DNA from: Bacteroidaceae bacterium
Lineage (GTDB): Bacteria > Bacteroidota > Bacteroidia > Bacteroidales > Barnesiellaceae_A
Direction: 5' to 3'
Length of the DNA: 64,000 bases
Assembly: GCA_017410245.1 (NCBI GenBank)
Contig: JAFQRE010000039.1
Span: forward strand, 30,531 to 94,530
Shown here piece by piece: positions 55,683 to 63,744 of this stretch; position 1 is the first letter of the stretch, and each line of letters starts with the position of its first letter. A program made the position numbers and the translations under genes. The notes below the pieces were generated by a model. The model was not told the origin of the DNA, did not search any database, and saw nothing but the letters and a program-made list of their open reading frames with translations.

Positions 55683-56723
55683 ATGAAAAAACATATTCTC
55701 GTAGTAGGTGCGTTTGGTTATAAACACAATCAACTTGATGGGCAGACAGTCAAGACGCGCAATATATATACCTTACTTAAAGAGCGTTATGAAGGGGTGG
55801 TAGAAGCGTTTGATACTTTAGCTACTCGCAGTAACCCTATGCTTCTGCTTCATCTCGTAGGACAACTCATAAAGTGTCGTACATTGTTGTTATTGCCGGC
55901 GCATAACAATTGGACTTATTTGTTTCCCGTATTGTATGTCCTATCTAAGATACTAAGGTATGAAATAGTTATAGTGTGCATAGGCGGGTGGCAAGTAGAG
56001 TACTTCAAAGGCATTGATACCAAAGCGCATAAGTTGCAAATGCGACTGGCTAAACGTGTAAAAGCGGTTTTAGCAGAAATGAATAAAGTTGAGCAAGATC
56101 TCAGAGCTGAACTTGGATTTGACAATACACAAGTTTTGTATAATTTTCGCCATATAGATACTACGTTGCAGAATACGCATCAAGAAGCAACATTGCGACT
56201 CGTTTTCATGGCAAGGATAAATCGTAAGAAAGGTTATGAAACGATATTCAATTTGGCTCAATATATACGAGATAACTTGATGAATATAACTATTGACTTA
56301 TATGGTCCTATAACTCAAGAGGATAAGTTGCATTTTATGCAATTGGTTGAAGCAAACAAGGATATAGTGACTTACAAAGGTGTGTTGCAACCAAATGAAA
56401 TTGCCTCAACCCTTGTCAAATATGATATTATGTTGTTTCCCACACAATACTACACTGAGGGGCTTCCCGGTACTATTATAGATGCTTATACGGCAAGCCT
56501 ACCTGTTATTGCAACGCAGTGGAAACATGCCTCCGAATTTATCGATGATGGTGTGACCGGGTATATTGTGCCATTTGACAATTGCCAAGATGCTTTTAAT
56601 GAAGCTGTATTTACACTCTATAATGATAGAAAACTATTGGCAAAAATGAAACTCAATGCTCATAACGCAGTGCTAAAATATACCGAAGATAGTACTTGGA
56701 AAGTATTGAGCAATTATATATAA
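55683..56723 (+). CDS. GT4 family glycosyltransferase
   Basis: This is a 346-residue GT-B enzyme starting MKKHILVVGAFGYKHNQLDGQTVKT; the frame is open six codons further upstream. The donor domain has LVFMARINRKKGYETIF (about 173-189) and FPTQYYTEGLPGTIIDAYTASLPVI (about 257-281; second Glu of the usual motif replaced by Asp). It is AT-rich, like its neighbours. Sugar specificity unknown. Confidence 0.87.
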   Translation: MKKHILVVGAFGYKHNQLDGQTVKTRNIYTLLKERYEGVVEAFDTLATRSNPMLLLHLVGQLIKCRTLLLLPAHNNWTYLFPVLYVLSKILRYEIVIVCIGGWQVEYFKGIDTKAHKLQMRLAKRVKAVLAEMNKVEQDLRAELGFDNTQVLYNFRHIDTTLQNTHQEATLRLVFMARINRKKGYETIFNLAQYIRDNLMNITIDLYGPITQEDKLHFMQLVEANKDIVTYKGVLQPNEIASTLVKYDIMLFPTQYYTEGLPGTIIDAYTASLPVIATQWKHASEFIDDGVTGYIVPFDNCQDAFNEAVFTLYNDRKLLAKMKLNAHNAVLKYTEDSTWKVLSNYI

Positions 56724-56747
56724 ATGTGTTTTATGTGATATAAAACT

Positions 56748-57521
56748 ATGACAAACGATTTGGTATCAATCATTACGCCAACGTACAATTGTGCACGATT
56801 TATAGAGGAGACTATACGCAGTGTGCAAGCCCAGACCTATACCCATTGGGAGTTGATTATAAGTGATGATTGTTCTACCGATGATACCCGAGAGGTGATA
56901 GCGCCATATTTGGCCACCGACTCGCGCATAAAATATATATGTAATGAGCAAAATAGTGGGGCTGCCGTTACCCGTAACAACGCCTTGAGGCAGGCTCGTG
57001 GCCGTTGGATAGCTTTCCTTGATAGCGACGATTTGTGGTTGCCCGAGAAACTTGAGCGACAAATCGACTTTATGGAGCGCAATAGTTATCATTTCTCATA
57101 TACGGCTTATAGTGAAATAGATGAATCGTCAAACGTTGTGGGTAGAATGGTATATGGTCCGCAACGTATAGGGCGATGTGGCATGTATGCCTATTGTTGG
57201 CCGGGTTGCCTCACTGTTATGTATGATGCCGATGTTGTCGGCCTTGTTCAGATAGCTGATATAAAGAAGAATAATGATTATGCTATGTGGCTCAAAGTTG
57301 TAGGTAGGGCCGATTGTTATCTTCTCAATGAGTCGTTAGGCCTATACCGAAGACGAGCGGGTTCAATAAGTAATCATTCGTACCGTAAACTTATAAAGTG
57401 GCATTACATATTGTTCCGCAAGGCCGAGGGGTTAAACCCTATATGTGCTACATTGATGACTTGTGTCAATATAATTTGTGGTATTTTTAAGAAGTTGTAC
57501 TATACGCAAAAGATTATATAA
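56748..57521 (+). CDS. GT2 family glycosyltransferase
   Basis: The 257-residue GT-A enzyme has VSIITPTYNCARFIEETIRSVQAQT (6-30), ISDDCSTDDT (39-48), the DSDDLWLPEKLERQ metal-binding region (about 92-105) and KNNDYAMWLKVVG. It resembles capsule and teichoic acid transferases of the same clan. It lies just before the initiating phosphoglycosyl transferase gene. Confidence 0.9.
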   Translation: MTNDLVSIITPTYNCARFIEETIRSVQAQTYTHWELIISDDCSTDDTREVIAPYLATDSRIKYICNEQNSGAAVTRNNALRQARGRWIAFLDSDDLWLPEKLERQIDFMERNSYHFSYTAYSEIDESSNVVGRMVYGPQRIGRCGMYAYCWPGCLTVMYDADVVGLVQIADIKKNNDYAMWLKVVGRADCYLLNESLGLYRRRAGSISNHSYRKLIKWHYILFRKAEGLNPICATLMTCVNIICGIFKKLYYTQKII

Positions 57522-57525
57522 TCCT

Positions 57526-58131
57526 ATGAAATACCTATTTGATAGAGTTGTATCGTTATTGGGGTTGCTTGTGTTGTGGCCGGTGTTGCTTGTTGTGGCG
57601 GTGCTGGTCAGGGTGAAGATGCCGGGAGGTCCGGTAATATTCACTCAGCAGCGTGTGGGGCGTTATGGCCGGTTGTTCACGATGTACAAGTTCCGCACGA
57701 TGACGGTGGCGCATGGTGGCTCGTCTATTTCGGTGGCGGGCGAGAGTCGCATCACTCCGCTTGGGGCTGTATTGCGCCGATATAAACTCGATGAGTTGCC
57801 CGAGTTGTGGAATGTGCTCATTGGCGATATGAGTTTTGTAGGGCCACGGCCCGATGTGCCCGGCTATGCCGATAAGTTGCAGGGTGAAGATAGGCTTATC
57901 CTCAATCTCCGTCCCGGCATTACGGGGCCTGCTTCGCTCAAGTATGCCAATGAGGAGGAGATATTGGCACAAGTCGCCGATGCTCGGTGGTATAACGACC
58001 ATGTAATTTTTCCCGATAAGGTGAAGATAAATCTCGACTACTACTATCATAATACGTTTATAGGCGATATAAAACTTATTTTTCAAACCATCTTCCGCTC
58101 TTATACACCGGCGGAGGTACAAAAACAGTAG
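57526..58131 (+). CDS. Initiating phosphoglycosyl transferase (PglC-like, monotopic)
   Basis: The 201-residue enzyme transfers a sugar-1-phosphate to undecaprenyl phosphate, starting each repeat unit. It is the small PglC-type form: one N-terminal re-entrant hydrophobic helix (8-28), VIFTQQRVGRYGRLFTMYKFRTM (about 38-60), the catalytic DELPELWNVLIGDMSFVGPRPD (about 89-110; Asp-Glu dyad) and LRPGITGPASL. The start at 57526 gives the canonical N-terminus. The gene is much more GC-rich than those upstream, as is the aminotransferase gene 4 bases downstream. Confidence 0.92.
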   Translation: MKYLFDRVVSLLGLLVLWPVLLVVAVLVRVKMPGGPVIFTQQRVGRYGRLFTMYKFRTMTVAHGGSSISVAGESRITPLGAVLRRYKLDELPELWNVLIGDMSFVGPRPDVPGYADKLQGEDRLILNLRPGITGPASLKYANEEEILAQVADARWYNDHVIFPDKVKINLDYYYHNTFIGDIKLIFQTIFRSYTPAEVQKQ

Positions 58132-58135
58132 AATA

Positions 58136-59383
58136 ATGTCACGCAATCGCATATATCTATGTCTTGCACACATGAGTGGCAAGGAACAGCAATATATACA
58201 GGAGGCCTTCGATACCAATTGGGTGGTGCCTATTGGCCCCAATGTGAATGCTTTTGAGGCCGACTTGGAGGCCTTTGTGGGGCATGACAAGCCTGTGGTG
58301 GCGCTGTCGGCCGGTACGGCAGCTTTGCACTTGGCTTTAGTGGCCTGTGGAGTGGGGCAGGGCGACGAGGTGATATGTCAGTCGTTTACGTTCTGTGCAT
58401 CGGCCAACCCTATCGTTTATCTCGGGGCTACTCCTGTCTTTGTCGATTCGGAACGCGATACGTGGAATATGGACCCTCAACTGCTCGATGTGGCTATATG
58501 CGACCGCATTGCAAAGACCGGCCGTAAGCCCAAAGCTATTGTACCGGTGCATCTGTATGGCATGCCGGCCAAGATTGATGAGATAATGGCTGTTGCCTCA
58601 AAGTATGACATACCGGTTATAGAAGATGCCGCCGAAGCCTTCGGGTCGGAGTACAAAGGGCGCAAGTGTGGCACCTTTGGGCAGTATGGCGTGTTGTCGT
58701 TCAATGGAAACAAGATGATAACTACCTCGGGAGGTGGTGCCCTCATTTGTCCCGACTCGGCTGCCAAGCACGATGTCATGTTCTACGCAACGCAGGCACG
58801 CGAGGCCTACCCCTATTATCAGCACGAACACATAGGCTACAACTACCGCATGAGCAATATATGTGCCGGCATAGGGCGAGGCCAGATGTCGGTGGCGCAT
58901 GAACACATAGCCCATCATCGTCACACTACGGCACTATATCGAGAGTTGTTGGCCGATGTTGAGGGCATTACGCTTCACGAAAATCCTTCATCACACTTCG
59001 ACAGCAACTATTGGCTCAATACCATCATACTCAGCCCCTCGTTGCGAGTAGTGGGACAAGAGATTGCCTATAGTACTACCATAAACGGAGCGGTAGGAGG
59101 AGCGGCCGGGGTAACTCATGTCGCCGAGTCGCTGCATACCGATTGCGAGCCTAATGCCAATGTCGAGGCCATGCGCGTAGCACTCGATAGGGCCGATATA
59201 GAAGTGCGCCCCCTATGGAAACCTATGCATAAGCAACCCATCTATGCCACCTCGCCGGCCTATACCAACGGCGTTAGCGAAGCACTTTTTGCGCAAGGCT
59301 TGTGTCTGCCCAGCGGACCATGTGTAAGCGATGACGACATACGCTATATAGTGGAGTGTATATGTAATGCTATAGAGCGTTGA
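58136..59383 (+). CDS. DegT/DnrJ/EryC1/StrS aminotransferase (PglE-like)
   Basis: The 415-residue PLP enzyme has the sugar aminotransferase features GTAALHLAL (60-68), QSFTFCASANPIVYLGATPVFVD (82-104), VIEDAAEAFGS (161-171) and the PLP lysine K193 in SFNGNKMITTSGGG. It is likely to make UDP-4-amino-4,6-dideoxy-GlcNAc, the bacillosamine-type precursor used by PglC-like transferases. The required 4,6-dehydratase and N-acetyltransferase are not in this window. Last gene of the operon. Confidence 0.88.
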   Translation: MSRNRIYLCLAHMSGKEQQYIQEAFDTNWVVPIGPNVNAFEADLEAFVGHDKPVVALSAGTAALHLALVACGVGQGDEVICQSFTFCASANPIVYLGATPVFVDSERDTWNMDPQLLDVAICDRIAKTGRKPKAIVPVHLYGMPAKIDEIMAVASKYDIPVIEDAAEAFGSEYKGRKCGTFGQYGVLSFNGNKMITTSGGGALICPDSAAKHDVMFYATQAREAYPYYQHEHIGYNYRMSNICAGIGRGQMSVAHEHIAHHRHTTALYRELLADVEGITLHENPSSHFDSNYWLNTIILSPSLRVVGQEIAYSTTINGAVGGAAGVTHVAESLHTDCEPNANVEAMRVALDRADIEVRPLWKPMHKQPIYATSPAYTNGVSEALFAQGLCLPSGPCVSDDDIRYIVECICNAIER

Positions 59384-59408
59384 ACATAGCTTCATAGACA
59401 AACTCACT

Positions 59409-59451
59409 GAGCACAGTATGACAACAAAGAGCATGCTGTGCTCGTTTTTTT
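59409..59451 (+). terminator. Intrinsic terminator of the exopolysaccharide operon
   Basis: A 12-base stem, GAGCACAGTATG with CATGCTGTGCTC (one G-T pair), 11-base loop and a run of T residues, 26 bases after the aminotransferase stop. Confidence 0.88.
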
Positions 59452-59559
59452 CTCCATATTGGGGTATTGCGATGGGACGATTGTGAGCTTTTTCTCTTAA
59501 ATAACCTTACTGCCTGTCAAAAACAGGTCGCTATATTTTTTAATACACAAAACTCTCCT

Positions 59560-59567
59560 TATCTTTA
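59560..59567 (+). promoter_or_regulatory. -7-like element (TATCTTTA) for the ECF sigma operon
   Basis: TATCTTTA differs from the consensus only in the last base and lies 36 bases before the sigma factor ATG. An ECF-dependent autoregulated promoter would look different and was not identified. Confidence 0.3.
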
Positions 59568-59602
59568 CACTCCAATTATACGCTACGCAACAAACACCAT
59601 AT

Positions 59603-60157
59603 ATGACACCTATCTATAACGAAGAGATAGTTATTGCCAAGCTACACAACCCCGACACTGCGCGACAGGCATTCGGTCAGGTTGTAGAACACTATGGCGA
59701 ACGACTATATTGGCAGATACGTAAAATGGTAGCATCGCACGAAGATGCCGATGACCTACTGCAAAATACGTTCCTCAAGGCATGGAACAGCATAGAGCTG
59801 TTTCGTGGCGAGGCGCGCCTATCGACATGGCTCTACCGTATAGCCGTCAATGAGACCATTACATTTCTCAATCGCGAACGTCAGCGCAACAACATCTCGG
59901 TCGATGACGACGACTCATTCTTGCTCAACAACCTCGAGGCCGACGAGTGGTTTGACGGTGACGAGTTGCAGTTGCGTCTACAACAAGCCATAGCTCATCT
60001 GCCCGAGAAGCAACGTTTGGTATTCAATATGCGATACTTTGATGAGATGAAGTATGAAGACATCTCCGAGATATTGGGTACATCGGTGGGAGCACTGAAA
60101 GCCTCGTATCATCATGCGACAAAAAAAATAGAAGAATATTTTTTATCGCACGATTAA
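59603..60157 (+). CDS. ECF-type RNA polymerase sigma factor
   Basis: The 184-residue sigma-70 family protein has region 2 (about 25-95, HEDADDLLQNTFLKAWNSIELFRGEARLSTWLYRIAVNE) and region 4 (about 125-180, HLPEKQRLVFNMRYFDEMKYEDISEILGTSVGALKASYHHATKK). It is followed 15 bases later by a small membrane protein gene and then a Spy-like gene. This order resembles Bacteroidetes envelope-stress operons in which the second gene acts as anti-sigma factor. Confidence 0.92.
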   Translation: MTPIYNEEIVIAKLHNPDTARQAFGQVVEHYGERLYWQIRKMVASHEDADDLLQNTFLKAWNSIELFRGEARLSTWLYRIAVNETITFLNRERQRNNISVDDDDSFLLNNLEADEWFDGDELQLRLQQAIAHLPEKQRLVFNMRYFDEMKYEDISEILGTSVGALKASYHHATKKIEEYFLSHD

Positions 60158-60205
60158 ACCTTTTTACAATTCATGCGTCAAAGCATTGAAAAAACTACCC
60201 AACCG

Positions 60206-60553
60206 ATGAAAAAGAACAACGACATATTAGAGCAGATAGGCGGACAGACGGGCTATAAAGTCCCCGAAGGCTACTTCGACAACCTGTCGGCTCGCATCGT
60301 CGAGCAACTGCCCGAGCGCGAGCTCCCTCAGCCCGAGATAGTCACCACGTGGCAGAAGCTGCGCCCCTACCTATATATGGCAGCCATGTTTGCCGGCATT
60401 TGGCTCATGGTACAAGCCTTTGTAGCTCCCGCAGTAGAGGCCGAGAAAGAGATGACTGCCGCATTGGAACAGGAAGAAGACCTCGAAGAATATATGTTAT
60501 ACTCAATGGACGAGTACACAATCTTCGAGACATTATATGCCGATACCGAATAA
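60206..60553 (+). CDS. Small single-pass membrane protein, possible anti-sigma partner
   Basis: This is a 115-residue protein from MKKNNDILEQ (the frame is open from an ATG at 60173). It has a soluble N-terminus with GYKVPEGYFDNLSARIVEQLPE (about 14-35), one membrane helix (about 57-75) and a very acidic C-terminus (EQEEDLEEYMLYSMDEYTI). Its place between an ECF sigma factor and a Spy-like protein suggests an anti-sigma or sensing role, but no ZAS or FecR domain is recognised. Confidence 0.7.
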   Translation: MKKNNDILEQIGGQTGYKVPEGYFDNLSARIVEQLPERELPQPEIVTTWQKLRPYLYMAAMFAGIWLMVQAFVAPAVEAEKEMTAALEQEEDLEEYMLYSMDEYTIFETLYADTE

Positions 60554-60580
60554 GTACCACCTAAACTTACCCATATAATT

Positions 60581-61072
60581 ATGAAAAGATTTATTTCAAT
60601 ATTGACCCTTGCACTCGTCTGTGCGACCTCAATTGTTGCCGTTGCACAGGACAATAAGAATGATCGCGAAAAAGTGCGTAAAGAGAGGTGGGAAAAGTTC
60701 CGCCAAGACAAGCATGACTTCTATGCCCAGACTATGCAGCTTACTCAAGAACAAGCTGCAGCATTCTTTCCCCTCTTCGATGAGATGGAAAAGAAAAAAT
60801 TTGAAGCCGGCCGCGAGGTTCGCCGTGAGGCTCGTGCTATAATCAAGGGCGAGAATATTACCGACGAGCAGTACAAAGCCGCCGCCGATCGAGCCGCCGC
60901 TTTGCATGAAAAAGAAGTAGCCATAGAGAAAGAGTACTATGAGCGCTTCTGCAACATACTCACGCCTCGTCAGCAGTTTCTGTATCATCGTTGTGATCCC
61001 GAGTTCCAGAAACAAGCAATCCACAAACACCATAGTGGAGGAAAACACCATCAGCAAGAGTGCAAGAAATAA
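60581..61072 (+). CDS. Periplasmic Spy/CpxP-like protein with His-rich tail
   Basis: The 163-residue protein has a signal peptide (1-22, cleavage near AVAQ) and is otherwise helical and highly charged. It carries two LTxxQ-type motifs (LTQEQAAAFFPLFDEM about 53-68, LTPRQQFLYHRC about 127-138), the hallmark of the Spy/CpxP fold. The last 16 residues are His- and Lys-rich with a Cys (HKHHSGGKHHQQECKK), a possible metal site. It is probably an envelope chaperone or sensor of the sigma operon. Confidence 0.82.
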   Translation: MKRFISILTLALVCATSIVAVAQDNKNDREKVRKERWEKFRQDKHDFYAQTMQLTQEQAAAFFPLFDEMEKKKFEAGREVRREARAIIKGENITDEQYKAAADRAAALHEKEVAIEKEYYERFCNILTPRQQFLYHRCDPEFQKQAIHKHHSGGKHHQQECKK

Positions 61073-61098
61073 CATCATAGTGTGTGATATGTAATTGA

Positions 61099-61132
61099 GA
61101 GCAGCACGGTAGTCCGTCCTGCTCTTTTTTTT
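61099..61132 (+). terminator. Intrinsic terminator after the Spy-like gene
   Basis: GAGCAGCACGG pairs with CCGTCCTGCTC (one mismatch), four-base loop and eight T residues. Confidence 0.85.
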
Positions 61133-61167
61133 CACACCCGGTTGGCATTACCTTTTACCCTACACTC

Positions 61168-61320
61168 TTAATCGGGTATAGACCGATATTAGCACAGGTC
61201 GTAATTGACCTGCACTAATATCAGATATGCAGCTGCAAAGGCTATCGCCATACCCACTATGTTGAGTAGCGATGATGCCGTATAACGGCGTAGTAGTGTT
61301 ATGAAGTTTCTCCAGAACAT
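61168..61320 (-). pseudogene. Remnant of a second FtsX-type ABC permease
   Basis: Six bases after the permease gene, an ATG at 61320 opens 43 codons: MFWRNFITLLRRYTASSLLN, then IVGMAIAFAAAYLILVQVNY and DLC, ending in TAA at 61191-61189. About half of these residues match the first 40 of the 805-residue permease next to it (NF..TL.RY...SLLN..G....AF.A.Y.I..QV.Y). After the TAA the same frame continues Y-R-S-I-P-D before a second TAA at 61168, where the intact family has YNQSIEDSDRIY. Homology then stops. So this is the 5' stub of a tandem paralogue, truncated by deletion and carrying an internal stop. Confidence 0.75.
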
Positions 61321-61326
61321 AGGCTC

Positions 61327-63744
61327 TTAATTTGATTTCACCACATCAGCGGGATTCTCGGTTGCAGCCTTCCACGAGCGGAGGGTTACAAGGCCGACCG
61401 TTACGGCGAGGACTATCACGAGGGCAGCGATATAGAGCCACCAAGGCTGTGCGATGCGGTTGGCGAATGACTCCAACCAACGTGAGGTGATATACCACGC
61501 CACAGGTGCTGCCACCACAAAGCAACCTCCGACAATCCACACATAACGCAGGTTAAGCATCTCTACAATCTGGCGTGTCGTTGCGCCATAGACCTTTCGA
61601 ACAGCTATCTCCGAGCGGCGGTGCTGCGTCTCGAACATCACAATACCGAAGACTCCCATCAGTGCGATAACAACCGCCAGAATGGCGAAGAGTCCAATCG
61701 TAATGAGTTGTTGTTTGGTCGTTTGGTAGAGCTTTTCCACCCATTGGTTGAGGAAGTAGAGGTCTGCGCCCTCGCCGAGAGGTGAGAACTCCTTGGTCAG
61801 CTCCTTCACATACTCGGCAAAAGCCTTTACATCAGCTCCCGCCACCAAGCGAACATAGAAGAATCCCGGCTCATTACCGCAGTAGAAAGCGTGGTATTGA
61901 TTAGGTTGCGCCACTGAGGTGAGGCGCACATCCTTAATAATGCCAATTGTTTCGTAGTTGCTTCCGCTATTCATTCCGAGCGGGTAGCCCGTATCAAGGT
62001 GCAGTTGGCGCATTATGATAATCTCTTCTCGTTCTGCCGACGAGGGCGTAAATCCCTCTCCATCGACAAGCTCGAAGCCGAAGAAGTCGAGGAAGTTCCA
62101 TCTAACCTCATTTGCCATAAGCATAAATTGGTGTCCGTTATACTCGCGACCCCACGACTGCATACAGTGGAATAGGCTCATTCTCGAAGCGGTAACATCT
62201 TCTACATCGGGGTGCTGTTGCAATCGCTCTATGATAGGTTCAGCCTTGGGAGTAAGGTTATAGTCGGCAAAGGTTACGATATTCTCGCGGTCAAAGCCCA
62301 AATCGTAGTTTATCATATAGCGATATTGGAGGAAGAATACGCCTGTGATAATAATCAGCACCATTGCTACTGTAAATTGTATGCCCACCAATACGGAACG
62401 CAATCTACGACCCGTAGCCGACTGGGCAAAGCCACCCTTTACACCCAACGACGCGTTGAAACGGGTGATGTAGAATGCCGGATACAATGCCGCTACGACA
62501 GCAAGTAGTAGCATAAGCACAACCATCACTACGATTACGGGCAGATTGTCCGAGAGTGCCAACGACGAGGTAACGAAGTTTGTTATAAAGCTCTCCTGAA
62601 TGGCTATCATCAGGTAGAAGGTCAGAGTCATTGATATAAGCACCAAACCGATAGCCTCAAAGAGGAAGTTCCAACGCAGTGTGCCTTGACTTGCACCAAA
62701 CACCTTGCAAATGTTCACTGCACGCATACGCACCGGTACAAGGGCAAAGAAGAAGTTTACGAAGTTGATAAAGGCGATGACTACAATGACCAACCCGATA
62801 ATTGCCAATGTGGCAGTTGTCGCCTTAGAGCCAAACGCAAAGTAGTAGTTGTCGAAGGTCTCGATATTTGACTCATAGTACATCTTGTCGAGTGGGATTA
62901 GGCGCACAGGCTGTTGCTCATCTCCCTCCTCGAAGAGATCTGCCTCTTCGGGATAATCTCTCATAAACTCCTCTACCATAGCCAAAAACCACTTGGCATA
63001 CTGATTACTCCAGATGCGACAGAAGGTCTCGGTGTCGGCACCCTCTTTGAGGCGCACAAAGCAAGAGTAGTTCCAATTATTGTTAGTCTGACCCTGTGCG
63101 AGATTGTCGTTTTGGAAGATTCTACGATGGTGGAGGAAGCTGTTTTTCGGAAAATCCTTGTAGATAGCAACTACTTGTTGAGGCTCAGAGGGCTTGCCAT
63201 CGTCGTGCCACTGACCACCTTCGAGCCAGATATCATCACCTACGCCAATGCCCATCTGCTTGGCAGCCGACTCAGCGACAACCACCGTATTAGGCTCGAT
63301 GACCCTGCTCAAATCGCCCGCCACAGCCTCAAACTTAAACAGCTCAACAATGTTTGCATTACCGAGATGCACGCCGATTTCAAACTTGTCCAAGTTGTAG
63401 TTATCGCGTTTTACCCACACTCGACTTATGTCTGCCGACGGTCGCATCGAAGCCATAAGCTCCACATCGGGGCAAAGTTCCATAGTTTCATAACTTACCG
63501 GCTGTGGGCAGTTGAGCGACCAAGACTCCTCCGCATTTCCCATCCTCGAGACTCCCCACTCGGCTGAGACAAGATATATGCGGTCTGAATCCTCTATGGA
63601 TTGGTTGTAGGATATCGAGTAATAGACCTGCGATGCAATGATGTAAAACGCCACAAAGGCGAGGGTCAAACCGAGCACATTAAGCAGCGATGCGACCTTG
63701 TAACGCTTGAGCGTCATCAGGAAATTTTTGAATGCGATTTTCAT
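61327..63744 (-). CDS. ABC transporter permease, FtsX/MacB type
   Basis: The 805-residue inner-membrane protein has an N-terminal helix (about 17-40), a large periplasmic MacB_PCD domain (about 45-280), a block of three helices with the FtsX signature (about 315-430, including the RMRAVNICKVFGASQ segment), a second periplasmic domain (about 490-670) and three C-terminal helices (RRSEIAVRKVYGATTRQIVEML near 705-726). Such permeases work with a MacB-like ATPase, not seen here. It is probably part of a tandem permease operon entering from the right, of which the downstream copy is a remnant. No clear promoter is visible in the 256 bases up to the window edge. Confidence 0.88.
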   Translation of the reverse strand: MKIAFKNFLMTLKRYKVASLLNVLGLTLAFVAFYIIASQVYYSISYNQSIEDSDRIYLVSAEWGVSRMGNAEESWSLNCPQPVSYETMELCPDVELMASMRPSADISRVWVKRDNYNLDKFEIGVHLGNANIVELFKFEAVAGDLSRVIEPNTVVVAESAAKQMGIGVGDDIWLEGGQWHDDGKPSEPQQVVAIYKDFPKNSFLHHRRIFQNDNLAQGQTNNNWNYSCFVRLKEGADTETFCRIWSNQYAKWFLAMVEEFMRDYPEEADLFEEGDEQQPVRLIPLDKMYYESNIETFDNYYFAFGSKATTATLAIIGLVIVVIAFINFVNFFFALVPVRMRAVNICKVFGASQGTLRWNFLFEAIGLVLISMTLTFYLMIAIQESFITNFVTSSLALSDNLPVIVVMVVLMLLLAVVAALYPAFYITRFNASLGVKGGFAQSATGRRLRSVLVGIQFTVAMVLIIITGVFFLQYRYMINYDLGFDRENIVTFADYNLTPKAEPIIERLQQHPDVEDVTASRMSLFHCMQSWGREYNGHQFMLMANEVRWNFLDFFGFELVDGEGFTPSSAEREEIIIMRQLHLDTGYPLGMNSGSNYETIGIIKDVRLTSVAQPNQYHAFYCGNEPGFFYVRLVAGADVKAFAEYVKELTKEFSPLGEGADLYFLNQWVEKLYQTTKQQLITIGLFAILAVVIALMGVFGIVMFETQHRRSEIAVRKVYGATTRQIVEMLNLRYVWIVGGCFVVAAPVAWYITSRWLESFANRIAQPWWLYIAALVIVLAVTVGLVTLRSWKAATENPADVVKSN

